Origin: Lewinellaceae bacterium
Lineage (GTDB): Bacteria > Bacteroidota > Bacteroidia > Chitinophagales > Saprospiraceae
Length of the DNA: 64,000 bases
Direction: 5' to 3'
Assembly: GCA_020636095.1 (NCBI GenBank)
Contig: JACJYN010000003.1
Span: 372,001 to 436,000, forward strand
Shown here: positions 8,845-18,900 of the stretch, piece by piece
Layout: each line of letters opens with the position of its first letter
Numbering within the stretch: the first letter of the stretch is position 1
Notes under the pieces: model-generated
The model's database searches: none
Told to the model about the DNA's origin: nothing
The model's input: the letters and a program-made list of their open reading frames with translations, nothing else
Program-made: the position numbers and the translations under genes

Positions 8845-9924
8845 ATGGATATGAAGCTGAACATGATGCACAAGTTGGCGCCCCTATCCATAGTATTAGG
8901 GTGTATATTGCCTACGCCTTTCCTCCGGGCACAAAACACAGAAATCAGCGGAGAAGACGCCACGCTCCCTTCTCTGTTTGAATATTTTCACCAGCAATTG
9001 GATTCACTGCCCAAACTGAAGATAGATACAGATTGGGGGCAGTTGATCCGTACCAAACAAGAAGAAGCCTATCAGCCGGCCGTTATGAGTTTCTATAAAC
9101 CTGATGGGAACCAGGTGGAGTTGGACGTGAAACTGCGGGCAAGAGGAAACGCCAGAAAAAAAGTTTGTCAGTTTCCGCCCATCAAGGTCAAAGCGACAAA
9201 GCAACAATTGAAGGCTTTGGGTTATGGGCCGGAGAACAAGTTGAAACTCGTGTTGCCTTGCCAGTTGGGTAAAAACCACGAAGATTGTTTACTTAGAGAG
9301 GCCCTGGCCTACCAACTGTACGAGCAGATCGACTCCGTTCATTTTAAAACGAAAATTGTAGAACTGCAAGGCTGGCAAAACGAAAATGAAAAATATTCCT
9401 TTTATGCCTTCCTGGTTGAGGATAAAGAGGCCCTGGCCTCCCGCCTCGGCGGCCGCTTGCTGTATCAAGGGAAGATGAGGGTTGCGTCCATGGAGCGAAG
9501 CTTTTATCTGAAGATATGCTTCTTTCAATATATGATTGCCAATACGGATTGGTCGGTAGCCAGCAGGCATAACCTTCAGTTTTTGCAATTACCCGGATAC
9601 CCGCGAGTGGTTGCCGTACCCTATGATTTCGATTATGCAGGCCTGGTGAGCACCCACTATGCCATTCCGGGTTCCACTATCCCAATAGAGGATGTTTCTG
9701 AGCGGTATTTTCAAGGTGAAAATGTGACCGAGCAGGAGGCTCTGGAGTGTTCGCAGTACTTTCTTTCCAGGAAGGAGCAAATCCTTCAATGTTGTCGGTC
9801 GATGAACTTATTAAGGGAAAGATCAAAGGAGTCGTCCTGGAAATATTTAGTTGAATTTTTTGACCTGCTGGAAAATGAACCCCTGGTGATTGAGACTTTT
9901 GTGAATGCCCCGGGTGAAGATTAA
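8845..9924 (+). CDS. Secreted CotH/HipA-like kinase-fold candidate, paralogue 2
   Basis: A 359-residue copy whose ATG directly follows the TGA of paralogue 1 with no gap, so translation is probably coupled. Alternative starts at 8851 and 8866 exist; all lead into the same signal peptide ending near FLRAQN. It keeps the array motifs: RARGN-RK-CQFPP, LKLVLPC, LREALAYQLYE, ANTDWS followed by a histidine-asparagine pair (RHN), and PYDFDYAG. The sequence is clearly related to copies 1 and 3 over its entire length but not identical, so the duplication is not recent. Function unknown; kinase-like fold is inferred. Confidence 0.7.
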   Translation: MDMKLNMMHKLAPLSIVLGCILPTPFLRAQNTEISGEDATLPSLFEYFHQQLDSLPKLKIDTDWGQLIRTKQEEAYQPAVMSFYKPDGNQVELDVKLRARGNARKKVCQFPPIKVKATKQQLKALGYGPENKLKLVLPCQLGKNHEDCLLREALAYQLYEQIDSVHFKTKIVELQGWQNENEKYSFYAFLVEDKEALASRLGGRLLYQGKMRVASMERSFYLKICFFQYMIANTDWSVASRHNLQFLQLPGYPRVVAVPYDFDYAGLVSTHYAIPGSTIPIEDVSERYFQGENVTEQEALECSQYFLSRKEQILQCCRSMNLLRERSKESSWKYLVEFFDLLENEPLVIETFVNAPGED

Positions 9925-9957
9925 GAGCTTATTCAAATTTCGTTTTTGAACAAGCTC
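9925..9957. repeat. Hairpin repeat, family 3 (copy A)
   Basis: GAGCTTATTCAAA and TTTGAACAAGCTC can pair with one mismatch around a TTTCGTT loop, and a T-rich run follows. The core TTCAAATTTCGTTTT is repeated in reverse orientation at 57741-57783. It begins directly after the paralogue 2 stop codon and could act as an attenuator or terminator between copies 2 and 3. Confidence 0.55.
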
Positions 9958-9992
9958 AAATTTATTTTTTGGATGTTTAATACCTCATAACT

Positions 9993-11042
9993 ATGAGAAA
10001 TTTAAAAGTACTTTTCTTTATGCTTCCTTTGTTGCTATGGGGGGGCTGGTTGCCCTCGCAGAGTATGGCGCCCACCGATTCAGTGGCGGCTTCCCTTTCT
10101 TTGTTTGAATTCTTTCACCAGCAGCAGGATTCTCTGCCCATTCTTAATTTAAATACAGACTGGAACCGCCTGGTCCGAAAAAAAATGAAAGAAGAGTACC
10201 AACCCGCTGGGTTGATGTTTCGCCAGGCGGATGGCAGTATGGTTAAGCTGGATGTGAAGATCCGGGCCAGAGGTAACGTCCGGAAAGAAGTCTGCTATTA
10301 TCCGCCCATCAAGATCAAGGTAAAGAAAAAGCAATTAACCGCTTTGGGTTTCAAACCGATCAATAATCTGAAACTGGTACTGCCCTGTAAGAAGGGAAGC
10401 AAGTTTGATGATTGTGTGGTGATGGAAGCTTTGGCTTATCAGCTCTACGAAATCATTCACCCTATTCACGTAAAAACGAAATTGGTCCAGTTGGAAGGCT
10501 GGCAGGATGATGAGCCAAAGCACTCCTTTCACGCTTTTTTGGTGGAAGATGAAGAAGAGTTGGTGGCCCGGTTGGATGCGAGGGTGGTGGATCGCGGGGT
10601 GGTGAGGGCCGGTGCTTTTGAAAGAGACGCCTATCTGAAGATGTGTTTTTTTCAGTATATGATCGCCAACGTAGACTGGTCGGTAGCCAACCGTCATAAT
10701 CTGGAAGTACTTGCCGTCCCGGGATTCGAAAGAATGATCCCCGTACCTTATGATTTCGACTACGCTGGCTTTACCGGCACTTATTATGCCGTTCCAGCGC
10801 CTTCTCTACCCATCGATGATGTCAACCAGCGATATTTTTTGGGTTATAAGGTCACTAAAGAAGAAGCCCTTTCCACTGCGAAGTTTTTTCTTTCAAAAAA
10901 AGAAGAAATCGTTCATCAATGTGCGGTATTTGACCTGATGGAAGAAAAAGGTACAGCTTCCGCCCAGCGTTACATAGGCAAGTTTTTCGACCTGCTGGAA
11001 GACGAAAAAAAGGTAATTCAAACCTTTGCGAACGCCGATTGA
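9993..11042 (+). CDS. Secreted CotH/HipA-like kinase-fold candidate, paralogue 3
   Basis: A 349-residue exported paralogue, signal peptide from MRNLKVLFFMLPLLLWGG. It carries the same conserved blocks as its neighbours: RARGNVRKEVC-YPP, LKLVLPC, MEALAYQLYE, ANVDWS with RHN, and PYDFDYAGF. In place of the usual FPP it has YPP, and VDW in place of TDW, so the proposed catalytic Asp is kept. It is separated from copy 2 by 68 nt containing a hairpin, unlike the zero-gap junction of copies 1 and 2. The function is unknown. Confidence 0.7.
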   Translation: MRNLKVLFFMLPLLLWGGWLPSQSMAPTDSVAASLSLFEFFHQQQDSLPILNLNTDWNRLVRKKMKEEYQPAGLMFRQADGSMVKLDVKIRARGNVRKEVCYYPPIKIKVKKKQLTALGFKPINNLKLVLPCKKGSKFDDCVVMEALAYQLYEIIHPIHVKTKLVQLEGWQDDEPKHSFHAFLVEDEEELVARLDARVVDRGVVRAGAFERDAYLKMCFFQYMIANVDWSVANRHNLEVLAVPGFERMIPVPYDFDYAGFTGTYYAVPAPSLPIDDVNQRYFLGYKVTKEEALSTAKFFLSKKEEIVHQCAVFDLMEEKGTASAQRYIGKFFDLLEDEKKVIQTFANAD

Positions 11043-11208
11043 AATCAGAAGTTGTAAGGATAAAATCAGACAGTTTTCGATTTCTGTTCTGGCCTTGGGC
11101 GAAGTTCATTACAGCCCATGATAGTTGAATCTCCCGATGCAGGATATTGTCACATTTTCTTTGTATTTTTTGCATTGCATTCGTTCGGAGACAGAAACCC
11201 CGGTTAGT

Positions 11209-12318
11209 ATGAAATGGATAGCTTCAATAAATCTCTTTCTCAATTATAACAGCCTCCTCCATAGGAAGCGGGTTGTTTTTTACTTTTTATTGGCCACTTC
11301 TCCTTTGGCTGTATTGCAAGCCCAGCCTGATGTGCCGCAGGAGGAAAGCCTTTTCGATTATCTGAGCAAGAGCGGCCAGCTGATAGAGCTGACTATCAAG
11401 ACCGATATGGACGAGATGATCAACAACCGACGGCGGGCAGACTACCAGCCGGCTGCACTTTTGTACACGGATGCCCAGGGAGAGAAAATAGAATGGGAGA
11501 TAGGAGTCGTACCACGCGGAAATTACCGGCGCCGCATTTGTGATTTTCCGCCCATCCGCCTGAATTTTTCCAGAAGTGAGCTGGCCCAGAGTAAGTTGAA
11601 CCCAGAATTCGATAAGCTGAAAATGGTAACGCATTGCCTGGATGAAAAAGAGGATGAGGATTTTGTTTTGAAAGAGTATCTGGCGTATAAACTCTATAAC
11701 CAGTTGACCCCCAATAGCTACCGGGTGCAGTTGGTTCGGGCCACTTACCTGGACACAGAGGGGAAGTATAGAAAAATAAGGCGTTTCGCCATCCTCATCG
11801 AAGAAACCGATGAGCTGGCTCATCGACTGGGTGGAGCGGAATGCGAGACAATGGGCCAACCGGCGGATAGCATCGCAATAGCCGAAGAGAACCTGATGGC
11901 CGTATTTCAGTATATGCTCGGAAATGAGGACTGGAGTATAATAATGCTGCGCAATGTCAAGTTGATCCGGCCTAATGATGGCGGCCGGCTCATTCCCGTA
12001 CCCTATGATTTTGATTTCTCCGGCTTTGTCAATACCCCCTACGCCGTAGCCAATAGCCAACTCGGGCTTTCACATGTGAAGCAGCGTATTTTTTTGGGCA
12101 ATGCCGCAGAAAAGGAACAACTTCGGGAAACACTGGCGCATTTCAGGCGTCACCGGAATCATCTGCGATCGATCATCGATGATTTCAAATGGCTCAACTT
12201 TTCAGTCCGCACCAATGCTATTGAATACATCGACTCCTTCTATGATATGGAGCGTGACCTGATGAAGGAGAACGCCCAAAAACACAAAGACAAAAAAGCG
12301 GGCTCTGCTCAAAATTAG
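11209..12318 (+). CDS. Secreted CotH/HipA-like kinase-fold candidate, paralogue 4 (divergent)
   Basis: A 369-residue divergent member of the array. The start at 11209 (MKWIASINLF) is preferred to the longer frame from 11125, since it leads to a hydrophobic export signal ending near AVLQAQ. It keeps PRGN-RRRIC-FPP, LKMV..C, LKEYLAYKLY, GNEDWS, RN in place of HN, and PYDFDFSGF. The replacement of the histidine by arginine is the main change among the shared motifs. Its stop codon overlaps the stop of the convergent dehydrogenase pseudogene by 2 nt. The function is unknown; comparison with copies 1-3 shows which residues are invariant. Confidence 0.68.
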   Translation: MKWIASINLFLNYNSLLHRKRVVFYFLLATSPLAVLQAQPDVPQEESLFDYLSKSGQLIELTIKTDMDEMINNRRRADYQPAALLYTDAQGEKIEWEIGVVPRGNYRRRICDFPPIRLNFSRSELAQSKLNPEFDKLKMVTHCLDEKEDEDFVLKEYLAYKLYNQLTPNSYRVQLVRATYLDTEGKYRKIRRFAILIEETDELAHRLGGAECETMGQPADSIAIAEENLMAVFQYMLGNEDWSIIMLRNVKLIRPNDGGRLIPVPYDFDFSGFVNTPYAVANSQLGLSHVKQRIFLGNAAEKEQLRETLAHFRRHRNHLRSIIDDFKWLNFSVRTNAIEYIDSFYDMERDLMKENAQKHKDKKAGSAQN

Positions 12319-12791
12319 CCTTCAAGGCGGATCACTGTTACCCCAACACCCTGGAAGGCATCCATAGCTTTCAGTTCCTGCGCTCCTTCCTCCAGCGTAA
12401 GGCGCTTACCAATCATCCGTTCCGGGCGCAGCTTGCCGGAGGTGATCACCTTCCGCATACCCGGATACTGATGCGCCTGCATCCCGTGGCTTCCCAGGAT
12501 TTCCAACTCACGGGCGATCACCACATGCATCGGAATTTTCGGGTTGGCCTCCGGCCCGGCCATCAGCCCGATCTGTATATGCCGTCCTCGTTTGCAGAGG
12601 CAGAGGATGGAATTCCGTTAGGTCTCCTGGCTGCCCAGTGCATCTACAGAAAGCTGAGCGCCTCCCTGCGTGATCTCGTGTATAGCTAATGAGACGTCCT
12701 CCGTTCTACGGGCGTTGAGGGCTACCACTGCTCCTGCCTTCTGCCTGATTTGAATCGGCCCCTGAAATTGTTCGTAAAGTGCTGCTTTCAT
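12315..12791 (-). pseudogene. Decayed zinc-dependent alcohol dehydrogenase (MDR family)
   Basis: The minus-strand frame starts MKAALYEQFQGPIQI, the normal N-terminus of medium-chain dehydrogenases. It then jumps to a Rossmann-domain segment (AGAVVALNARR..GGAQLSVDALGS) and continues into a proper C-terminus ending VTVIRLEG. About 180 residues expected between the first two parts are missing, including the catalytic-zinc region. A TAA at 12618-12620 then interrupts the same frame just after GSQET; downstream residues (RNSILC..GRHIQIGLMAG) resume in frame without a shift. The gene is therefore broken twice: by an internal deletion and by a nonsense codon. Confidence 0.85.
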
Positions 12792-12869
12792 AAAAAAAAG
12801 TGTTAATAATCGTGCATTTTTCGTACTTTTCCCTATTCTATTAACAAGGTATCCCAAAAATTTACAGGC

Positions 12870-13616
12870 ATGTACTCTGTAGCGATCATTGATGACCAGC
12901 CCAACTCCCGGAAAGTGTTAAAAAACCTACTGTCTCAACTTTGCCCTGATGTGGAAGTGGTGGGCGAGGCGGAAGGGGTAGCCACCGGGGTGTCACTCAT
13001 ACGTCAGAAACGTCCGGATGTTGTTTTTCTGGATATACAAATGGAGGATGGCATGGGCTTCGACCTGATAAAGTTTTTCCCTTCACCGGAGTTTAGCATC
13101 ATCTTTACTTCCGGCTACAACAATTACGCAACCGAAGCTTTCCGCTGTAATGCTATCGACTACCTGCTCAAGCCGATCAACCCGGAAGACCTGGTGAAGG
13201 CCGTCGAAAAACTCAGCTATCGCGATACCGATTGGAACCACCGCTTTTCCAGCCTGATGGAAACCTTTAAACCTCAGGAGGACAAAAAGCTGCGCCTGCC
13301 CACCACCAAAGGATGGGCTTTCTGGAAGCTGGAGGATATCGTCCGCCTGGATGCCAATGACAGTATGACCTTCTTCTTCAATAATAAAGCAGAACGTATT
13401 CTGGTTGCCAAAACCATCAGTGCCAATCAGGAGGTATTGCCCCCCAACCGCTTCTTTCGCTGCCACAAATCGCATATTGTCAACCGCGATTACATCAAGG
13501 AAGTGCTCCGGGAAGACGGCAGCAGCTACGCATTGCTGGAAGACGAAACAAAAGTACCCATCTCTCGCCGCAGGCTATCCAATTTTCTGGAATGGCTGAA
13601 AGGTAATTCTTTATAA
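12870..13616 (+). CDS. LytTR-family response regulator
   Basis: A 248-residue two-component regulator. The receiver domain (1-120) has the acidic pair D8/D9, the phosphoacceptor D55 in FLDIQM, T80/S81 and the conserved K101 of LLKPIN. A LytTR DNA-binding domain (about 140-245) follows, with the typical FFRCHKSHIVNRDYI and SRRRLSNFLEWL segments. LytTR regulators usually pair with a LytS/5TM-type or histidine-kinase partner; none is adjacent, so the cognate kinase lies elsewhere. It is convergent with the DUF1761 gene. Confidence 0.92.
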   Translation: MYSVAIIDDQPNSRKVLKNLLSQLCPDVEVVGEAEGVATGVSLIRQKRPDVVFLDIQMEDGMGFDLIKFFPSPEFSIIFTSGYNNYATEAFRCNAIDYLLKPINPEDLVKAVEKLSYRDTDWNHRFSSLMETFKPQEDKKLRLPTTKGWAFWKLEDIVRLDANDSMTFFFNNKAERILVAKTISANQEVLPPNRFFRCHKSHIVNRDYIKEVLREDGSSYALLEDETKVPISRRRLSNFLEWLKGNSL

Positions 13617-13643
13617 TTTGGAACAAACTCTCCAAACATGTTC

Positions 13644-14141
13644 TTACTTCCAGGCACAAATGATGCCGCCCATCAGTGCGAAGGTGACGATCCAGTAGCC
13701 TGCGTTGATGGCGATGTACTTGAACCCCTTTCTTTCAAACAGCGCATTGATGCCCAAAATGGGCAGGGCGAGTGAGATGCCGGCCATCACTCCGTGAATT
13801 ATCCCATGTCTGAAAGTCCGGTAGTTGTCGCCGAACCTTTCCATAAAGTCTGCAAAATAAATTCCTATTTCCGAGCTAGGGTCATTAAATCCGGGCTCAT
13901 CCAGTAGGATAGAAAAAACATGGCCCTGATGTACGACCAGGGAATATAGCCCACCGGCGGCAAAGAAACTCAGCACGTAGGATACGCCAAAAATGACCAG
14001 CATATTAGCGTTCTGTATTTTTTCTTCAGTCATATCGGCCACTTTCATCCAGGCCGTACCGAATACTTTAGGGTGGTACCAGACGAATCCGATGATCATA
14101 GGTACGAGGGCGGCGACGAGTAAGGCGACTAAATTGGGCAT
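13644..14141 (-). CDS. DUF1761 family membrane protein
   Basis: A 165-residue integral membrane protein with about four hydrophobic segments. The N-terminal motif GFVWYHPKVFGTAWM (18-32) is the signature of DUF1761, a family of unknown function widespread in Bacteroidota. The later FRHGIIHG segment also fits the family. It is transcribed alone, convergent with the LytTR regulator gene. No catalytic role can be proposed. Confidence 0.85.
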   Translation of the reverse strand: MPNLVALLVAALVPMIIGFVWYHPKVFGTAWMKVADMTEEKIQNANMLVIFGVSYVLSFFAAGGLYSLVVHQGHVFSILLDEPGFNDPSSEIGIYFADFMERFGDNYRTFRHGIIHGVMAGISLALPILGINALFERKGFKYIAINAGYWIVTFALMGGIICAWK

Positions 14142-14308
14142 AGTGATGAGGGTTTAGTGGTGGATGTTAGTAATAAATAAAGCATACAAAATACAAAATG
14201 TTTTTGATTTGCCAAATGAAAAACATTTCAGGTCTAGCGGAAAGTATTTGTTTCAGGCGCTGACGATTGGCTCATGCCCGCCTTCCCTAAACATACAGCC
14301 TCTCTTCG

Positions 14309-14412
14309 TACTCTGTAAATTAAGTTCTAAACTGTTTTGGGATGGGCATTTCGCCAAAAGGCACTACCAAAACGGAAAGTTATTCTTCTCCGGGCCCTTA
14401 GTTTACAGAGTG
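14309..14412. repeat. Long imperfect inverted repeat
   Basis: TACTCTGTAAATTAAG (14309-14324) matches the reverse complement of 14397-14412 at 14 of 16 positions. A second inner pair, CTGTTTTGG (14332-14340) and CCAAAACGG (14367-14375), is nested inside. The right arm ends one base before the stop codon of the minus-strand gene at 14414, so the structure could be its 3' hairpin or a small mobile element. Confidence 0.55.
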
Positions 14413-14413
14413 C

Positions 14414-15805
14414 TTACCTCAACTGCTGCAAAAACCATTCTTTTTCCTGGAAGCCTGTGGCGGCGAGGATATCATTCAGTAAAACTTCGCGGCCTTTTTC
14501 ATCATAGGGCGCCAGTTGCATCAGGCGCCGGGAAAAAGTGATGAAAAGCTGATAGTGGGCCTGGCGGTATCCCAGCTTTTTTTGTCTGCGCAGGTAGGCC
14601 TGCAGGCTGGCCAGCAAACTTTCCAGGGCATCGGTTTCTCCGGCTTCGAAGAAAATTTTGACCTGTAGTATTTTAGCTCCCAGGTAGAGAAATGGCGCCT
14701 TGGCCTCCACTTTGGCCAAAGCGCGAAGCGCCGCTGTTGGCTTTTGCTGGGCGTAGCACAGTTTGCCGATACTAAAGAGGTACAGTGGCCGGCGGAATAC
14801 CGGCGGCAGCCTGGCATGATATTGCTCCGTGAAACCTTCCGCCCAGTTATATTCTTTCAATCTCAGGGCAAGAGAAATGATATTGCTGAAGGTGCTTTCC
14901 GGGATGACCCCATCGTCCAGGAGATATCCCCGGTTGAGGCTCTGCCGATACAGCGCCAGGGTTTCCGGCACAAAGGGTTCCTCTCCGGTATTGGCCCGGC
15001 GGATGCAATAGTTAATGGCCAGCATGTAGATGTCCCGCATTTCTGAGTTGGGAAACCCCTCATGGTATTGGTCCATAACCAGGCGCAGTTTTTGAAAATC
15101 AGCTTCCTCCCCTCCCTCCACTACGGCCCGGTAGCAGCTGTAATAGACTGCAATGGCCGGAACCAGCAGAAGAGCGGGGTAGGCCGCTATTTCTTCCAGG
15201 GCAGCCTGTAGCATACCGATCCGGTAGCGCTCCTGATTGGTGATGTTTCGGCTGTGCGCGAGGCAGGCCTGTTTGAGTTTGGTGGCAATGAAGTAATGGC
15301 TCAGGCGGTCGCTGGCTTCCTGCAAATTGGTGGCCTCCTGCCGCTTGTGGCTGGCGACATAATCGTAGTAGGCATCTTCAAACCGGTAGTGCAGGTGCAG
15401 GCTCTCGCTGTCGAAATATCCCCGCTTTTCCAGTAAAGTATGGCCATCGCTAATCGCCCTCTCGAAAAAGGGCGTAAGTTGTAACCGGCGATAACCTTTA
15501 GCTAAAAGCAACTTCTGCATGGCTTCTTCCTCTTCCAACTGACGGAAAATGAGAAACCCTTCCACGAGTTTGAGGGTCCGGCTAAGTAAAAGCCGCCAGT
15601 CCCGGAGCATAAACGGCTCGCCAGGATACACCGCGTCCCAGAATTGTTCAGGCTGAGGGGCCTCCCCTCTTGGAACTTTTCGGTAGGCTTTCAGCAGAAG
15701 GGGGATATCTTCCCGGCTGTTGACTGCCGGAGAACGCAGGTATTTTTCCAGGGCAGACAACTCCCGGGCAGACAGCGCCCGCAATATTCGGAAGAGACGA
15801 GGCAT
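14414..15805 (-). CDS. Helical-repeat hypothetical protein
   Basis: A 463-residue, almost wholly alpha-helical cytosolic protein with no signal peptide. The N-terminus (FRILRALSARELSALEKYLRSPAVN) looks like a recurrent Saprospiraceae module. The rest consists of TPR-like helical pairs (for example 330-420, LYLFSIGKLCYAQQKPTAALRAL). I do not recognise a named family. Such proteins usually act as binding scaffolds, but no partner is suggested by the neighbourhood. It is divergent from the large FG-GAP protein gene at 15942. Confidence 0.75.
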   Translation of the reverse strand: MPRLFRILRALSARELSALEKYLRSPAVNSREDIPLLLKAYRKVPRGEAPQPEQFWDAVYPGEPFMLRDWRLLLSRTLKLVEGFLIFRQLEEEEAMQKLLLAKGYRRLQLTPFFERAISDGHTLLEKRGYFDSESLHLHYRFEDAYYDYVASHKRQEATNLQEASDRLSHYFIATKLKQACLAHSRNITNQERYRIGMLQAALEEIAAYPALLLVPAIAVYYSCYRAVVEGGEEADFQKLRLVMDQYHEGFPNSEMRDIYMLAINYCIRRANTGEEPFVPETLALYRQSLNRGYLLDDGVIPESTFSNIISLALRLKEYNWAEGFTEQYHARLPPVFRRPLYLFSIGKLCYAQQKPTAALRALAKVEAKAPFLYLGAKILQVKIFFEAGETDALESLLASLQAYLRRQKKLGYRQAHYQLFITFSRRLMQLAPYDEKGREVLLNDILAATGFQEKEWFLQQLR

Positions 15806-15886
15806 TTTTGTATTTTTCGTAACTTAAAACACTCTAAATTAGAAATTTAAGCTCGCTTATACCTGTATTAATCAAGTTTTTTGTTG

Positions 15887-15917
15887 TTGTAAAGCTGTTC
15901 AGTAGAAGGCACCTTTG
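15887..15917 (+). promoter_or_regulatory. Candidate promoter of the FG-GAP/T9SS gene
   Basis: A -33 TTG (15887-15889) is followed after 20 nt by CACCTTTG (15910-15917), one mismatch from the TAnnTTTG -7 consensus. This spacing is normal in Bacteroidota. The gene starts 25 nt downstream. Confidence 0.4.
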
Positions 15918-15941
15918 TACCAACAATAAAAAATAACGCCA

Positions 15942-18900
15942 ATGAAAAAGCTAATAACACTCTGCTGCCTTCAGTTCTTTTGGGGCCTACTCTTTGCTCA
16001 GCAACCACCGGCCGCCAATGCAAATGCCCTGGTTGACAACGTCAGTTTTGCTGCGGGCATGATAGTCGATGACATCGATAATGATGGGGATAAAGATATC
16101 CTGACGCGCGCCCTCAATAATGTTTCCGGTAATCGTATTTTGTTTGAAAATACCGGAATCGATGGTGTTTTCCAGCCGCCATCGTTTTTTACTCATGAAA
16201 AGGAAAACCTGCCACTGGCCCTTGGTGATTTCGACGGTGATGGTGACCTCGATCTGGCTGCAGGCCTGGGGGCAGGCCTTTTCTTTTACGAAAACGACGG
16301 CAATAATAACTTTTTACCTCCTTCTCCCCCCTCTGATGAATTGGCAGATATAGAGGATATCCTCGTTGCCGACCTGGACGGCGATGGAGACCCCGACCTC
16401 GTCGGGCGGGCTGCGAATAACCTTTACTGGTCGGAAAACACCGACGGACAGGGCCTTTTCAGCTCGCCAAGCCTGATCGCCGGCCCCTTACCCTGGCCGG
16501 CGGCGGCTATGGCTGCCGCCGATATGGACCAAAACGGGACGCTGGATATCGTACTCTGCGGCCGGCCGGGCAACGACGACCGCCCCCTGCTGGTGGTTTT
16601 TCAGCAAAGCCCATCCCAGTGGAACTTCGATATCGGCCAACTCACAGCTACTGCTCTGGACAATGATGTTAAGCTTCGCCTGGCTGACCTCGACGGCGAC
16701 AGTTATCCGGACGTCGTGCTATACAGCCTTCAGGGTTTTGAACACCAGATAAAGATATTCAATAACCTCAGCGGGGCGGCCGTTTTCCAGGAGGTGTACA
16801 CTCAAACCGGGGTTTATGATTTTGCCCTTGGCGATATAGACCTTGACGGGGCTACTGATATAGCCATTCAGTTGATCCGTTCCGCTGAATGGCTTCGGAA
16901 CGATGGCGGTTTCAACTGGACAGCGATAGATATTCCGGATGACGGTATCCTCGCGCCGGATATTGAGCTGGCAGATATGAACCAGGATGGAAACCTCGAC
17001 CTGTTGCAGTTTCGGGGAGACCTGGACCCAAACGATGGCGCCTTTTACTTTCCCAACCTCAATGCAGGCGAGGAATGGGGCCCGCGCCACGCCATTTATC
17101 ATGAAATAACCAATACGGGAGGTATTGCCTCCTGTGATTGGGACGGCGATGGCGATCAGGATATCCTTTGGGGAGACCGGGGCAGCAACCGGCTATACTG
17201 GCTGGAAAACAACAACGGCCAGGGCGCCTTTAACCGGAATGATTCTCTGGCCAGCCTGCCCGATGGAAGCGAGCAACTCATGGTTTTCGACCTGGGCCAG
17301 GATGGTGATCTCGATGTGATCATGTCCATACAATACGATGTGCCGGGCCCCGACCTTTACCTTCTCGCTTACCTGGAACGCACCGGCACCGGCCCGGGCG
17401 CTTTATCGGCGCCGGTAATGATCGATACCCTGAAGCGAAAAACCTTTGATGTTGGTGACCTGGACGGCGATGGCGATGCCGACCTGCTGGCCTACCACCA
17501 CCTTTCCGGCCTGGCCTGGTACGAGCAAGTGCCGGGAGGGTTTACCCCTCATCCGCTCACCAGCCAGAATATCGCTGGCCTGGCGCAGGCGCCCCTCGCC
17601 ATTGCCGACCTGGATGGCGACGGCCACCTGGATGCGATGGGCTATGTAGGAAACCAGATCACCTGGTTCCTGAACCTCGATGGCCAGGGGCCCGGCGCCC
17701 AGCAGGTGCTAACTTTACCCGAACCAGGTTTCCTGGCCCAGGCAGCCGATCTGGATGGGGACGGCCGCCCGGAAATGGCGGGTGTATACTTTGATATCCC
17801 TACGGCTACCAGTTACATTGGAGTAGTGCGCTATCAGCCAGCCAGTCAAACCTTCAGCCCGGTTGAGTTTTCCCATACCCTCAGCACCGGCAATTTTGCC
17901 ATACTGGATGTAGACCAGGATGGTTATCCGGATTTTTCTACCCTGGGTGGTACCTTTCTTAACCTTTCGGGTATAGGCGTTTTTGCCCCGCCCATTTTCC
18001 CCGAGATCAACCTGACAGAAGCAGTCATGGGCGACCTGACTGGCGATGGGGCCCAGGATATCATCATAGGCGGTTTTGGATTGTACTGGATGGAAAATAC
18101 CGCTTTCGCCCGCCCGGCGCTGAGTGGCCGCCTGGGCAAGAGCGATACAGATCCCTGTCAAACCAATGAAACACAGGAAGGGATTCCCAACTGGCTGATT
18201 CGCACCGAAAGCGCCGATGGTGCAACCAGCTTTGTAAGCACCGGCTTTGATGGCAATTATGCGCTTTCCCTGCCGGCGCCCGGCGCCTATCAGGTACAGG
18301 CTGTTTCGCCTTTCCCTTACTGGGAGCTGTGCCCGGCAGACAGCACGGTACAGTTTCCGGTTATGAACAGCCGCAGTAGGGTAGACTTCGGAGCGGCAGC
18401 TACTACTGAATGCCCTTTCGTAACCGTCTCGATCACAACCAGCCGCCTGCGGCCCTGCCTGCCGGGTTACATTACCATCGGGTATGTGAACAATGGAACC
18501 GCCGTCGCTGAAGACGTGGATATTGAAGTGGTGCTACAGCCTGGCATTATGGTATTGGGGACAAGCCTTCCCTGGGATGTGATGACCGACAGCTCCCTTA
18601 TCTTTACCATTCCACAGCTGGGGCTATTCGAAAGCGGACGGATCGTTTTGACCGTTGAGCCCGATTGCAATACCGTTTCGGTTGGCGATCTCATCTGTAC
18701 GAGCGTACAAACCACGCCCGACTCTCTTTGCCTGCCTCCCGCACCCCTTTGGGATGGCTCCACACTGGAGGCTACCGGCTACTGCCAGGGCGATTCCATC
18801 TACTTCAATTTGCGCAATGTGGGAGAGGGGGCCATGGCCGAACCCAGGGCCTACCGGCTGGAGATTGTCAATGATGATATTATCGTATTTCTCATCGATG

